Assembly (NCBI GenBank): GCA_964353705.1
Contig: CAYGXD010000004.1
Coordinates: 6,599 to 70,598, forward strand
DNA: 64,000 nucleotides
Source: UBA8522 sp964353705
GTDB lineage: Bacteria; Acidobacteriota; Aminicenantia; Aminicenantales; UBA8522
Direction: 5' to 3'
This document shows positions 39,580-47,953 of this stretch, piece after piece (the stretch's first letter is position 1; each line of letters begins with the position of its first letter). Under the pieces are notes generated by a model. The model did not search any database. It saw nothing but the letters and a program-made list of their open reading frames with translations, and was not told the DNA's origin. The position numbers were made by a program, and so were the translations under genes.

Positions 39580-41925
39580 CTATCCTTCCGGTTTCCGGTC
39601 GCGAGGTTTGGATTTTTCTCTCAACCGCCTGAGACCCCTGACCTCTTCCCGGAGATCCAGGCCGCGGTAATAATCGGGGGCAACCGGGCGCTCCCCGCCG
39701 CCAGGAGAAGACAGGGCGGGCTGTGCCATCCCCGCCGCAGCCGCCGGCGAAATTAACCGGGCGGAGGGTTCTTCATCCTCCCGCACGTAGGACGGCCGGC
39801 CTTTCCTAAAATGGTGAGAGGAGGCCTCTTGAAGAGCGGGCAGTCCCTTGCTCATTTCCTCGGCGATCTCCGCTGAGCTCTGAAAAGCAAACCCCTGTCT
39901 CCCCATTTTTTCGGCCAGCCGGCAGAAGATCCACCAGTCCGGCTTGGACTCACCCTGGGGATTCAGCAGCGGCTTGGATTTCTGGATCCTTCCTTCGATA
40001 TTGACAAAGGTCCCGTCGGTCTCCGCCCAGGTCGCGGCGGGAAGGACGACGTCGGCCAGCCGGCTGACGGGGCCTCGATAGCACTCCTGGACGATCAGGA
40101 AATCCGGGCGGCTGTCGCCCAACTGGGGGAACGCCCCGGCCAGGTAGAGAGATTTAACCCGCCCTTTCTCGGCTTCCTGAAAAACCCGGCCAAGGGATAA
40201 ACCGTTCGCCGCGGCCGCTGGCCAAAGCTCGATGAGTCCCCTCTCGTTGTTCTCGGCGGCCAAGGGAATGAGCCGGGCCTCGACCAACTGGGCGAGGTTC
40301 CAGAGCATCGGGATGATCCGCCTGTCGTCAGGCCCCCCGACAAACCCGGAGCCGCAGAGAAAGTATCCGGGCCCGCTCTCTTCAAGGAGAAGCCCTGCCG
40401 ATTGGAGCTCTTCTGCCGTGAGTCCGGTCGAGGAGACAAGGCCCAGCGGACCCGCCTTCTCCAGCAAGGACTTCAGTTCTTCGCAGCCAGGGAGAGAAGC
40501 CCTCTTGTCTTTCGGCCGGCGGTCGAGGAGCCAGCGGCTGAGGTATCCCAGAACCGCCGGTTCATTTCCGGGTTTTACCCTCAGGGACAGCGTTGCCCAG
40601 CGGTCGAGGGCCGAATCGCCCGAATTCAAGACGAGCAGCTTGGCCCCTTTCCGGACCGCTTTGAGAACGTTGACCCAGAGCACAGGCTGGGAAACAGCCG
40701 GATCAGTTCCCGCCGCCAGGATTAGCCCGGCCTCAGAGAGCGAAGCCAGCTCAAAATTGAGCCGGGCCGCAACTCCGTGTTCCCGCAGTACGCTCCGGCA
40801 GGCCGAGAGCGGCAGGCGGCCCGCAGAGTCGAGCAGCGGTTCGGCATTCAAGACATCCCGGCCGAACTTCAGGGCGACGTACTGGTCTTCCAGGGAGAGC
40901 TGGGAAGAGACCACAAATCTGGAGCCGGGCCCGCGATCATCCGTCAATCTCTGGGCGGCCGCATCCAGGGCCTCATCCCAGGTCGCCTCCACTAGCTCAC
41001 CGTGTCGCCGGACGATCGGCCGGAGCGACCGCCTGGGAGAATGGACGACGTCCCTGAGCACAAACCGGCCCTTGACGCAGGCTTGTCCTTCGTTCACTGG
41101 ATGCCCATCTTTAGGATAGGAACTGATGATCTGTCCTTTCCGCAGGCCGACCTCAAGGGTGCATCCGACGCTGCATAGAGGACAGATCGTGCTGCGGGTC
41201 TCGTCAGGCAGGCCCGCGCCTTTCAGAGCCCGCTCGGTCAGCGCGCCGGTCGGGCAGACGTCGACGCAGGCGCCGCAGAATTGACATCCGGAATCGAGAA
41301 GGGGCCGATCCATGGCCGTGCCGATGACCGCCTGGGGGCCCCTGAAAACAACGGAGATCGCCGACGCTCCGCGCACCTCGGCGCACGCCCGGACACAGCG
41401 TGCACAGAGAATGCACAGGTTGTAGTTCCGGTCGAAGAAGGGATCCTCCCTGAGGATCTCGAAATTTCGGTACGAGGCCGGGAACCTGACCCTTTCGACC
41501 TTGAGCTCTTCCACGACCTCCTGGAGCCGGCACTGGCCGTTCTCCGGACAGAGCACACAGCCCGTGGCTTCGCCCACTTTTCGGGTGGTGGACTTGTATT
41601 CCTCGCAGTCTTTTTTTTCTGTACAGATGAGGCAGGCATGCGGATGTTCCGAGAGGATGAGCTCGAGCGTCAGCCGGCGAAGGTCCCGGAGCTCGGGCGT
41701 TTCGGTTATCACCTCGAGGTTATCCTCGACAGGAGTGCAGCAGGCCGGGACATACCCCCTCCTGCCTTTGATTTCGACGAGGCAAAGCCGGCATCCCCCG
41801 TAGGAACTCAGCCCCTTGGCCGCGCACAGGTTGGGGATCGCGATGCCGTGCGACTTGGCCGCTTCGAGGACGGTCGTGCCGGGTTCAGCAGCAAACTCCC
41901 GGCCGTTGATCTTCAGCTTAATCAT
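39580..41925 (-). CDS. NuoG/HndD-like iron-sulfur protein with degenerate molybdopterin domain
   Basis: A 781-residue protein. Visible sites in order: [2Fe-2S] Cys34/45/48/62; NuoG-type site His94, Cys98, Cys101, Cys107; an extra triplet Cys123/126/132; two [4Fe-4S] motifs Cys171/174/177/181 and Cys214/217/220/224; then the molybdopterin-oxidoreductase cluster Cys248/251/255/283. The remaining 490 residues follow the FdhA/NuoG fold (VVLPAATWAETDGTFVNIEGRIQ), but no Cys or selenocysteine is seen where formate dehydrogenases bind Mo/W (region LLDSAGRLPLSA near 350). So it is probably an electron conduit, not a formate dehydrogenase. It overlaps the NuoF-like gene by 8 bases. Confidence 0.88.
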   Translation of the reverse strand: MIKLKINGREFAAEPGTTVLEAAKSHGIAIPNLCAAKGLSSYGGCRLCLVEIKGRRGYVPACCTPVEDNLEVITETPELRDLRRLTLELILSEHPHACLICTEKKDCEEYKSTTRKVGEATGCVLCPENGQCRLQEVVEELKVERVRFPASYRNFEILREDPFFDRNYNLCILCARCVRACAEVRGASAISVVFRGPQAVIGTAMDRPLLDSGCQFCGACVDVCPTGALTERALKGAGLPDETRSTICPLCSVGCTLEVGLRKGQIISSYPKDGHPVNEGQACVKGRFVLRDVVHSPRRSLRPIVRRHGELVEATWDEALDAAAQRLTDDRGPGSRFVVSSQLSLEDQYVALKFGRDVLNAEPLLDSAGRLPLSACRSVLREHGVAARLNFELASLSEAGLILAAGTDPAVSQPVLWVNVLKAVRKGAKLLVLNSGDSALDRWATLSLRVKPGNEPAVLGYLSRWLLDRRPKDKRASLPGCEELKSLLEKAGPLGLVSSTGLTAEELQSAGLLLEESGPGYFLCGSGFVGGPDDRRIIPMLWNLAQLVEARLIPLAAENNERGLIELWPAAAANGLSLGRVFQEAEKGRVKSLYLAGAFPQLGDSRPDFLIVQECYRGPVSRLADVVLPAATWAETDGTFVNIEGRIQKSKPLLNPQGESKPDWWIFCRLAEKMGRQGFAFQSSAEIAEEMSKGLPALQEASSHHFRKGRPSYVREDEEPSARLISPAAAAGMAQPALSSPGGGERPVAPDYYRGLDLREEVRGLRRLREKSKPRDRKPEG

Positions 41926-43660
41926 GGCGGCGTTTCTTGGTCCTTCGGACTTCCGGCGGAGCTTTCCGGCCCGACCGGGGGACGAGCTTGCGGCAAACCC
42001 CGGCGGCGCACTTCTTATGTTTGATATGATCGATGTACTCTTCGCGGAAATGCCGGAGCGTGGAGAGCACCGGATTGGGCGCCGTCTGTCCCAGCCCGCA
42101 GAGCGAAGCCACAGTGATGGAATCGCCCAGCTCTTTCAGCCTGGCCAGATCCTCCTCTTCTCCCTCTCCCCCCGTGATCCGGACCAGGATGTCGTGCATC
42201 TGCCGCGTCCCGACCCGGCAGGGGACGCACTTTCCGCAGGATTCCTCCTGGGTGAAGTGCATGTAATGGCGGGCCAGGTCGACCATGCAGGTCGTCTCAT
42301 CCAGGACGATCATCCCGCCCGAGCCCATCGTCGATCCCGCCTGGACGAGGTTGTCGTAGTCGATGGCCAGGTCCAGGAACTCGGCGGGCAGGAACCCGCC
42401 TGCCGGCCCCCCCGTCTGGACGGCTTTGAACTTCTTTCCGTCCTTTATGCCGCCGCCGATATCATAGATGATCTCGCGGAGCTTGATCCCCATGGGGACT
42501 TCGACCTGGCCGCCGCTGCGGATTTTGCCGACCAGCGAAAAGATCTTGGTCCCCTTGCTTTTGGGCGTCCCGATCTGGCTGTACCATTCCGCTCCCCGCT
42601 TGATGATCAGGGGGACGTTGGCCCAGGTCTCGACGTTGTTTATATTGGTCGGATAACCCCACAGACCGGACTGGGCGGGAAACGGGGGACGCTGCCGTGA
42701 AACAGCCCGCCGCCCCTCGATCGAGGACATCAGCGAGGTCTCTTCGCCGCAGACAAAAGCCCCGGCGCCTTCGACGATCTGGATATCGAAGTGGAACTCC
42801 GAACCCAGGATCGACTTCCCGAGCAGGCCGTGTTTCCTGGCCTGATCCCGGGCGATCGTTATCTGCCGGACAGCCTGAGGAGCCTCCATCCGGACATAAA
42901 TATAACCTTCGGCCGCTCCCATGGCATAGGCGCCGATGATCATGCCCTCGATGACACTGTGAGGATTGGCCGCCAAAATGCTGCGGTCCATATAGGTGCC
43001 CGGATTCCCCTCGTCGGCGTTGCAGATGATATATCTCCGGTCGGCGCTCTCATTGCGGCAGAATTGCCATTTCTTTCCGGTCGGGAAGCCCGCCCCTCCC
43101 CTTCCCCTCAACCCGGCCGATTCGACTTCCCGGATCACCTCCTCGGCCGTCATGTCGAACAGCGCCTTGGCCAGGGCCTGATACCCGTCGGCCAGGACAT
43201 AATCTTCGATCCGGTCCGGATCGATGCGCAGGTTGTCCCCGGTGAGCAGCCGCATCTGCTTCCGGTAAAAGGGGATCTCTTTAAGCTGAGAATACCGACG
43301 GCGGGACTTGGGGTCTTCGTAGACAAGGGGGTCGACCACCTTGTTTTTGAGGAGGGTCTTGTCAATGATGGCGGGGATATCCTCCGGCTTCAGCCGGCCA
43401 TAATAGATCTCTCCGGGATAGATGACGATGTTGGGCTCCATCTCGCAGAACCCGTGACAGCCCGTTACCTCCAGCTTGACCCTATCCTCCAGCCCACGAC
43501 CGTCGAGCTCCTGTTTGAGAGCTTCGATGATAGCGAGGGAACCACTCGCCCGGCCGCAGGTCCCGTTTGAGACGACCACGGTCTTTTGGGGAGCCGGCCG
43601 TTCCTCGAGGATCAGCGCTTTCCAGGCCGTAAGCTGAGTCGGGTGGGTGAGCATTCTCAC
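41918..43660 (-). CDS. NuoF/HydB-like NADH-oxidising flavoprotein
   Basis: A 580-residue FMN protein. Residues 25-110 are a thioredoxin-like [2Fe-2S] domain (NGTCGRASG, then TGCHGFCE) like NuoE or the HydB N-terminus. The core has the FMN motif RGRGGAGFPTGKKW near 185, CNADEGNPGTYMDRSILAANPHSVIEG near 223 for NADH, and the [4Fe-4S] site ESCGKCVPCRVGTRQM near 485. HydB-type proteins continue with two ferredoxin clusters; this one stops about 20 residues after CAAGVC, so that domain is missing. It oxidises NADH and is likely the flavin centre of the complex. It starts 6 bases after the NuoE-like gene. Confidence 0.92.
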   Translation of the reverse strand: MRMLTHPTQLTAWKALILEERPAPQKTVVVSNGTCGRASGSLAIIEALKQELDGRGLEDRVKLEVTGCHGFCEMEPNIVIYPGEIYYGRLKPEDIPAIIDKTLLKNKVVDPLVYEDPKSRRRYSQLKEIPFYRKQMRLLTGDNLRIDPDRIEDYVLADGYQALAKALFDMTAEEVIREVESAGLRGRGGAGFPTGKKWQFCRNESADRRYIICNADEGNPGTYMDRSILAANPHSVIEGMIIGAYAMGAAEGYIYVRMEAPQAVRQITIARDQARKHGLLGKSILGSEFHFDIQIVEGAGAFVCGEETSLMSSIEGRRAVSRQRPPFPAQSGLWGYPTNINNVETWANVPLIIKRGAEWYSQIGTPKSKGTKIFSLVGKIRSGGQVEVPMGIKLREIIYDIGGGIKDGKKFKAVQTGGPAGGFLPAEFLDLAIDYDNLVQAGSTMGSGGMIVLDETTCMVDLARHYMHFTQEESCGKCVPCRVGTRQMHDILVRITGGEGEEEDLARLKELGDSITVASLCGLGQTAPNPVLSTLRHFREEYIDHIKHKKCAAGVCRKLVPRSGRKAPPEVRRTKKRRHD

Positions 43661-43666
43661 GGGCGC

Positions 43667-44128
43667 CTACTTCTTCTTCCTGTATGCCGCGACGATGGAG
43701 CGCACGTCTTCGACCGAAACTTGGGAATAATAGGTGCCGTTGACGACGACGGTCGGCCCGATGGCGCAGCAGCCGAGGCAGTTGACCGTGTCCAGCGAGA
43801 ACAGCCGGTCCGGCGTCGTTCCCCCCGGCTCGACCCCCAGCTCCTTTTTCATCTCCTCGAAAACTCCGGCGCCTCCGCGGACATGGCAGGACGTCCCCTG
43901 GCAGACAGTCACCAGATACTTGCCCCGGGGGCGAAGCCTGAAAGCCTTATAAAACGTGAGCACTCCGTAGACTTCGCTCTCGGTCGTGTTCAGATGCTCG
44001 GCGATGCGCCGGACGGCCGGGGCGGGGATGTAGCCGTATTCGGCCTGGACCATATGCAAGATCCGGGTCAGGTCCTTCTGTTCGCGGCCGAATCCCCGCA
44101 GAAGAGCATCCATCTCAGCACCGGTCAT
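43667..44128 (-). CDS. NuoE/HydC-like [2Fe-2S] subunit
   Basis: A 153-residue thioredoxin-like ferredoxin. The helical N-terminus contains LTRILHMVQAEYGYIP and the cluster ligands are in VCQGTSCHVRG (near 88) and VNCLGCCAIGP (near 127). It pairs with the NuoF-like subunit in complex I, HydABC and Hnd-type enzymes. Alanine dehydrogenase ends 7 bases upstream and the NuoF-like gene starts 6 bases downstream. Confidence 0.94.
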   Translation of the reverse strand: MTGAEMDALLRGFGREQKDLTRILHMVQAEYGYIPAPAVRRIAEHLNTTESEVYGVLTFYKAFRLRPRGKYLVTVCQGTSCHVRGGAGVFEEMKKELGVEPGGTTPDRLFSLDTVNCLGCCAIGPTVVVNGTYYSQVSVEDVRSIVAAYRKKK

Positions 44129-44135
44129 GAGTCAT

Positions 44136-45245
44136 TCACTCCGAGTAAAGATCCTGGCATTTCAGGCCGAAACGCTCGGCGATATTTTTCTTGGTGAGAT
44201 GACCGCGGGCCATATAGACTCCCCGGCTGAGGGCCTTGTTTTCCCGGACGGCCTGGTCGATGCCGAGCGTTCCGATGGCGTGCAGGTAATGGACGATCAG
44301 GTTGGAAAGAACCTTGGTCGAAGTCCGGCTGACCGCCGAGGTGATGTTGGGAACGCAGTAGTGGATGACGCCGTCGTCGATATATGTCGGATGCTCGAGT
44401 GTCGTCGGCCGGCTGGCCTCTATGCAGCCGCCGTGGTCGATGGCCAGGTCGATGATGACCGACCCCTTTTTCATGGTCTTGACCATCTCCCGGGTGATCA
44501 TAACGGGGGCCCTTTCTCCGGGCCGGAGGACGGCCCCGATGAGGACATCGGCTACTGTGGTCATCCGGGTCAGGTTGAATTTGCTCCCCATCAGGGTAAT
44601 CGCGCGGCCGCCCGTCATCTCCTCGATCCTTCTCAATCTCTCCATGTTGTGGCCGACGACGATGGTGTGGGCGCCGGCGCCGAGCATCGCCCGGCAGGCG
44701 CTCCGGGCCAGGACGCCGCTCCCGATAATCACGACCGTGGCCGGGGCGACGCTGACAACACCGCCCAGGATGGCCCCCCGGCCGCCCTGGTTGGTCTGGA
44801 GATAGTGACCGGCGATGGCCAGGCACATCTGCCCGGCGACCTCGCTCAGGCTCTCATAAAAAGGCAGGACGTCGTCGTCCTGGATGATCTCGTAACCGAT
44901 CATGGTGACATTCTTTTGGAGGAGTTCCTCGACGATCGCCTTTTTGGCGATGGCCAGATGATGAAATCCGAGGAGGATCTGGTTCGCTTTGACCAGCCGG
45001 CATTCTTCCTGGTTGAGGGGGGAGATGTTCAGGACGATATCGGACCGTCCGAAGACCTCTTCTTTAGTGAAAACGATGCGGGCTCCCTGCGCGGAGAACT
45101 CCTCGTTCGTATACCCGGCCTTCAGGCCGGCTCCGGCTTGGACATAGACCTTATGCCCTTTCTCGGCCAGGAAGGAAACGCCGCTCGGGTTCAGGCCGAC
45201 CCGGTTCTCTATTTTTGCGCTCTCGTTGATCACTCCGATTTCCAT
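44136..45245 (-). CDS. ald: Alanine dehydrogenase
   Basis: A 369-residue enzyme catalysing L-alanine + NAD+ to pyruvate + ammonia + NADH. Markers: EIGVINESAKIENRVGLNPSGV at the N-terminus, the NAD fold VVIIGSGVLARSACRAMLGAGA near 168, and VIIDLAIDHGGCIEASRPTTLEHPTYIDDGVIHYCVPNITSAVSRTST (in pieces) near 265-310. Length is normal for Ald. SD AAGGAGG lies 5 bases before ATG, with a promoter upstream. It leads an operon of redox genes, suggesting that it supplies their NADH. Confidence 0.94.
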   Translation of the reverse strand: MEIGVINESAKIENRVGLNPSGVSFLAEKGHKVYVQAGAGLKAGYTNEEFSAQGARIVFTKEEVFGRSDIVLNISPLNQEECRLVKANQILLGFHHLAIAKKAIVEELLQKNVTMIGYEIIQDDDVLPFYESLSEVAGQMCLAIAGHYLQTNQGGRGAILGGVVSVAPATVVIIGSGVLARSACRAMLGAGAHTIVVGHNMERLRRIEEMTGGRAITLMGSKFNLTRMTTVADVLIGAVLRPGERAPVMITREMVKTMKKGSVIIDLAIDHGGCIEASRPTTLEHPTYIDDGVIHYCVPNITSAVSRTSTKVLSNLIVHYLHAIGTLGIDQAVRENKALSRGVYMARGHLTKKNIAERFGLKCQDLYSE

Positions 45246-45270
45246 CTATTCCTCCTTAAAAAAGAGTCCT

Positions 45271-45299
45271 ATATTATCAAAATAAAAAAAAATCGACAA
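45271..45299 (-). promoter_or_regulatory. Promoter for the ald-redox operon
   Basis: On the minus strand TTGTCG (45294-45299) and TAATAT (45271-45276) are 17 bases apart, the spacer being almost pure A/T including nine T in a row. It lies 15 bases beyond the stop of the amidohydrolase gene. The T-run could also serve as the tail of a weak terminator for that gene. Confidence 0.6.
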
Positions 45300-45313
45300 C
45301 CGGCTTCTGACTT

Positions 45314-46993
45314 TCAATCCGGGAAGACGGTGCGGCCGGCGACGATTGTTCTCACGACACGGGCGGCGGCGATGTCCTGGGCGGGGATCTTGAAAATGTC
45401 CCGGTCGAGGACTGCGAGGTCGGCCAGAAAGCCCTCTTTGATCGCGCCCTTTGACCTTTCGGCGAATTCGGCATAGGCGCCTTCCGTCGTATACGCCCGC
45501 ATCGCCTCTTCGAGCGAGATCTTCTGCTCCGGATACCAGCCCTCCGGATGTTTCCCGTCGGTCGTCCTCCGCGTTACGGCGGCGTAGATCCCGGCCAAGG
45601 GATCGAGCGGCGCCACCGTCCAATCGGACCCGGCGGCGATCCTGACGCCTTTGTCCAGGAGCGAGCGGAAAGCATAGGTCGTCCGGCAGCGCTCGGCTCC
45701 GATCTTCCGCTCGGCCCAGCGGCCGTCATCGATGGCGTGGTACGGCTGGACCGAGGCGATGATGCCCAGCCGCGCCATCCTCTCCATGTCCTCCGGCCGC
45801 AGGTGCTGGGCGTGTTCGATCCGCCAGCGCCGGTCTCTCGGCCCGTTCTGAGCGATCACTTTCTCGAAGATATCGAGGAGGACCGCGTTGGCCTTGTCCC
45901 CGATAGCATGGACGGCTACCTGCAAGCCGGCGATGTCGGCCGCCCTGATCCTCTGCTCCATGATCCCCTCGGGAAACATATCGGGAGCGAAAAGCCCCGA
46001 TGACCGGGGATCATCGGCATACGGCTCGAAGAAAAGGGCCGTCGAGGAACCCAGGGAGCCGTCGACAAAAGCCTTCAGACCGCCGATCTTGAGAAGGTCG
46101 TTCCCGAACGGGGTCTTCAGCGAGAGCCGGGAGAAGGCCTCGACCTCAACGATCGGCACATAGAGGAAAACCCGGCAGGTCAGTTTTCCCGAGTCGACGA
46201 GCTCCCGGTAAACGCTGAGGTTTCCGGTGCCATAGGCCATATCATGGGTCGAAGTGACGCCGTTCCGGGCCGCCAGTCTGAGGGCCGCCTCGGCCGCTTT
46301 GAGCTTGGCGTCGAAATTCGGCGCGGGGATATGCCTGGTCACGAGCTCCATGGCCGCGTCCTTGAGGATCCCGGTGGGCTCTCCGGTCCGGGGATCCTTG
46401 AGTATCTCTCCCCCCGCCGGGGAAGGTGTCCTGGCGGTGATCCCCGCTAGCGTCAGGGCCAGGGAGTTCGCCAGGACCATGTGGCCGTCATGGCGGTTGA
46501 CACAGACGGGATTATCGGGAGTGACCGCATCGATCCATTCCCGCCCGGGAAGCTCCGGAGGGTCGAACTGCTGCTGGTCCCAATCGCCGTTGAGGATCCA
46601 TTCGCCCTTGGCCATCCCGGCGGCTTTGTCCCGGATCCGGGCCACGAAATCATTGCGGCTCTTGGCCTCCCGGAGCCGGATGCTGAGGAGCGCGAATCCG
46701 CCGTCGAGGAAATGGGTGTGGCTGTCGATGAAACCCGGGACAACGAGGCCTCCTCCGAGGTCGATAACCTGCGTTTCCCGGCCGACCAGCCTTCGGACTT
46801 CACTCGTGGCGCCGACCGCAATGATCTTCTCGTCCCGGACGGCCACGGCTTCGGCCCAGGGACGGCCGCCATCGCCGGTCCAGACCGATCCGCCGAGGAG
46901 GGCCAGGTCAGCCACGGCATGCCCCTTGTTGCACGCCGGAGAGAAGGCCATCATCGCCAGAAAACACAAGAGAAACCAGCCGTTTTTTTTCAT
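45314..46993 (-). CDS. Amidohydrolase family lipoprotein, YtcJ-like
   Basis: A 559-residue metal-dependent hydrolase. A lipoprotein signal (MKKNGWFLLCFLAMMAFSPAC) puts it in the cell envelope. The family pattern is clear: DLALLGGSVWTGDGG, VVPGFIDSHTHFLDGG with the metal-binding HxH, QVAVHAIGDKAN and WRIEHAQHL for later ligands, and AAGSDWTVAPLDPL with the catalytic Asp. YtcJ-like members have poorly known substrates. ATG at 46993 has AGGA 6 bases upstream and starts the signal; an upstream ATG at 47047 would overlap the preceding gene. Confidence 0.87.
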   Translation of the reverse strand: MKKNGWFLLCFLAMMAFSPACNKGHAVADLALLGGSVWTGDGGRPWAEAVAVRDEKIIAVGATSEVRRLVGRETQVIDLGGGLVVPGFIDSHTHFLDGGFALLSIRLREAKSRNDFVARIRDKAAGMAKGEWILNGDWDQQQFDPPELPGREWIDAVTPDNPVCVNRHDGHMVLANSLALTLAGITARTPSPAGGEILKDPRTGEPTGILKDAAMELVTRHIPAPNFDAKLKAAEAALRLAARNGVTSTHDMAYGTGNLSVYRELVDSGKLTCRVFLYVPIVEVEAFSRLSLKTPFGNDLLKIGGLKAFVDGSLGSSTALFFEPYADDPRSSGLFAPDMFPEGIMEQRIRAADIAGLQVAVHAIGDKANAVLLDIFEKVIAQNGPRDRRWRIEHAQHLRPEDMERMARLGIIASVQPYHAIDDGRWAERKIGAERCRTTYAFRSLLDKGVRIAAGSDWTVAPLDPLAGIYAAVTRRTTDGKHPEGWYPEQKISLEEAMRAYTTEGAYAEFAERSKGAIKEGFLADLAVLDRDIFKIPAQDIAAARVVRTIVAGRTVFPD

Positions 46994-47043
46994 CGCTTTG
47001 TCCTGTCTGATATTGGATTTTTCCCAAGGATTCATCCCCATTC

Positions 47044-47820
47044 TCATAAAGAGATGCGCTGAAAATCCCGCGGCACGATCAGCCGGCCTTTAAAGCACCT
47101 CCGGATCTCGGCTCGGATCTCGGCCGGGGCTGCCCAGACATCGGCCAGGAAATGACAGGGGATCAGGCATTTGACTCCGGCTTCCTGGCTCCATTTCCCG
47201 AGGTCGAGCGAGGACGTGTGGATGCCGAATAGGACGGGATATTTCTTGAAATAGCGGGCCGGAGCGCTGGCCTCGTGGACGAGATAATCGATCCCCCGGG
47301 CTGCCTGGAAAAGAGGCCGGTGGACCGGCGTATCCCCAGAAAAAAGGATTTCCTCCCCCCCCTCGTTCAAATAAAAATGGCAGGCCAATGAAGAAGAGTG
47401 GTGGGGGACTCGGAAAGACCGGAGAGTCCCGGCGCGGCCGAGCCGCAGGGACCGTCCCGGCCGGAGAACCTGGAAGCGAACGCGGGTCCCGGCGCTTTTT
47501 CCTCTCAGGCCGAAGATATCGAGAAGGCGGCGGGCCAAGGCCACTGTCTCCTCCGAGCCGAGAAGCTTGATCTCTCCCTTGTCAAGGATCAGGCTGTGGA
47601 CGAGTGAAGGAAGACCGTAGATATGGTCCGGATGGACATGGGTGAGAATGATGGTCGAGATCTCGCGGGCATCGAAATTCAGCTTCCTGATCTTGGCCAC
47701 GACGCTCCCGGGGCAGTCGATGAGGATGAGATCTCCGCCCGTCCGGAGAAGGACCGATGTATTATCCCGCTGCGGCGTGGCCACCCAGCCGCCGGTGCCT
47801 AAAAAATAGATTTCAGTCAT
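47044..47820 (-). CDS. Metallo-beta-lactamase-fold hydrolase, RNase Z-like
   Basis: A 258-residue cytosolic protein. The start EIYFLGTGGWVATPQRDNTSVLL and the metal site THVHPDHIYGLPSL (near 60-70) match RNase Z/arylsulfatase-type members. Further ligands: FSGDTPVHRPLF near 159 and a C-terminal PCHFLADV. The tRNase Z exosite is not evident, so the substrate is open. It has its own promoter, divergent from efp, and its end lies 50 bases before the amidohydrolase start. Confidence 0.87.
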   Translation of the reverse strand: MTEIYFLGTGGWVATPQRDNTSVLLRTGGDLILIDCPGSVVAKIRKLNFDAREISTIILTHVHPDHIYGLPSLVHSLILDKGEIKLLGSEETVALARRLLDIFGLRGKSAGTRVRFQVLRPGRSLRLGRAGTLRSFRVPHHSSSLACHFYLNEGGEEILFSGDTPVHRPLFQAARGIDYLVHEASAPARYFKKYPVLFGIHTSSLDLGKWSQEAGVKCLIPCHFLADVWAAPAEIRAEIRRCFKGRLIVPRDFQRISL

Positions 47821-47840
47821 GACCTTCAGCGAAGAGCCTT

Positions 47841-47869
47841 ATTTAATCCCAATCGATTTCCAAAATCAA
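47841..47869 (-). promoter_or_regulatory. Candidate promoter for the metallo-hydrolase gene
   Basis: On the minus strand TTGATT (47864-47869) and TTAAAT (47841-47846) are spaced 17 bases, 20 bases before the ATG. It is back-to-back with the efp promoter, 15 bases away. Confidence 0.5.
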
Positions 47870-47884
47870 ATCCAACCCTCCAAG

Positions 47885-47913
47885 TTGACACGAGGCCGCG
47901 GTTCGGCTAAAAG
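47885..47913 (+). promoter_or_regulatory. Promoter for efp
   Basis: A perfect TTGACA (47885-47890) and TAAAAG (47908-47913) are spaced 17 bases. The predicted start near 47920 gives a leader of about 34 bases containing GAGGAGG. Confidence 0.6.
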
Positions 47914-47953
47914 TGAGGGTGCCGTTCGACGGCTGAAGTCCTGAGGAGGACGC

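Noticed and set aside
39580..41925. Catalytic formate dehydrogenase alpha subunit
   Set aside because: The expected Cys or Sec metal ligand is not found and no fdh accessory genes are present.
41918..44128. [FeFe]-hydrogenase (HydABC/Hnd) complex
   Set aside because: No H-cluster motifs occur in the NuoG-like protein or anywhere in the operon; the catalytic hydrogenase subunit is absent.
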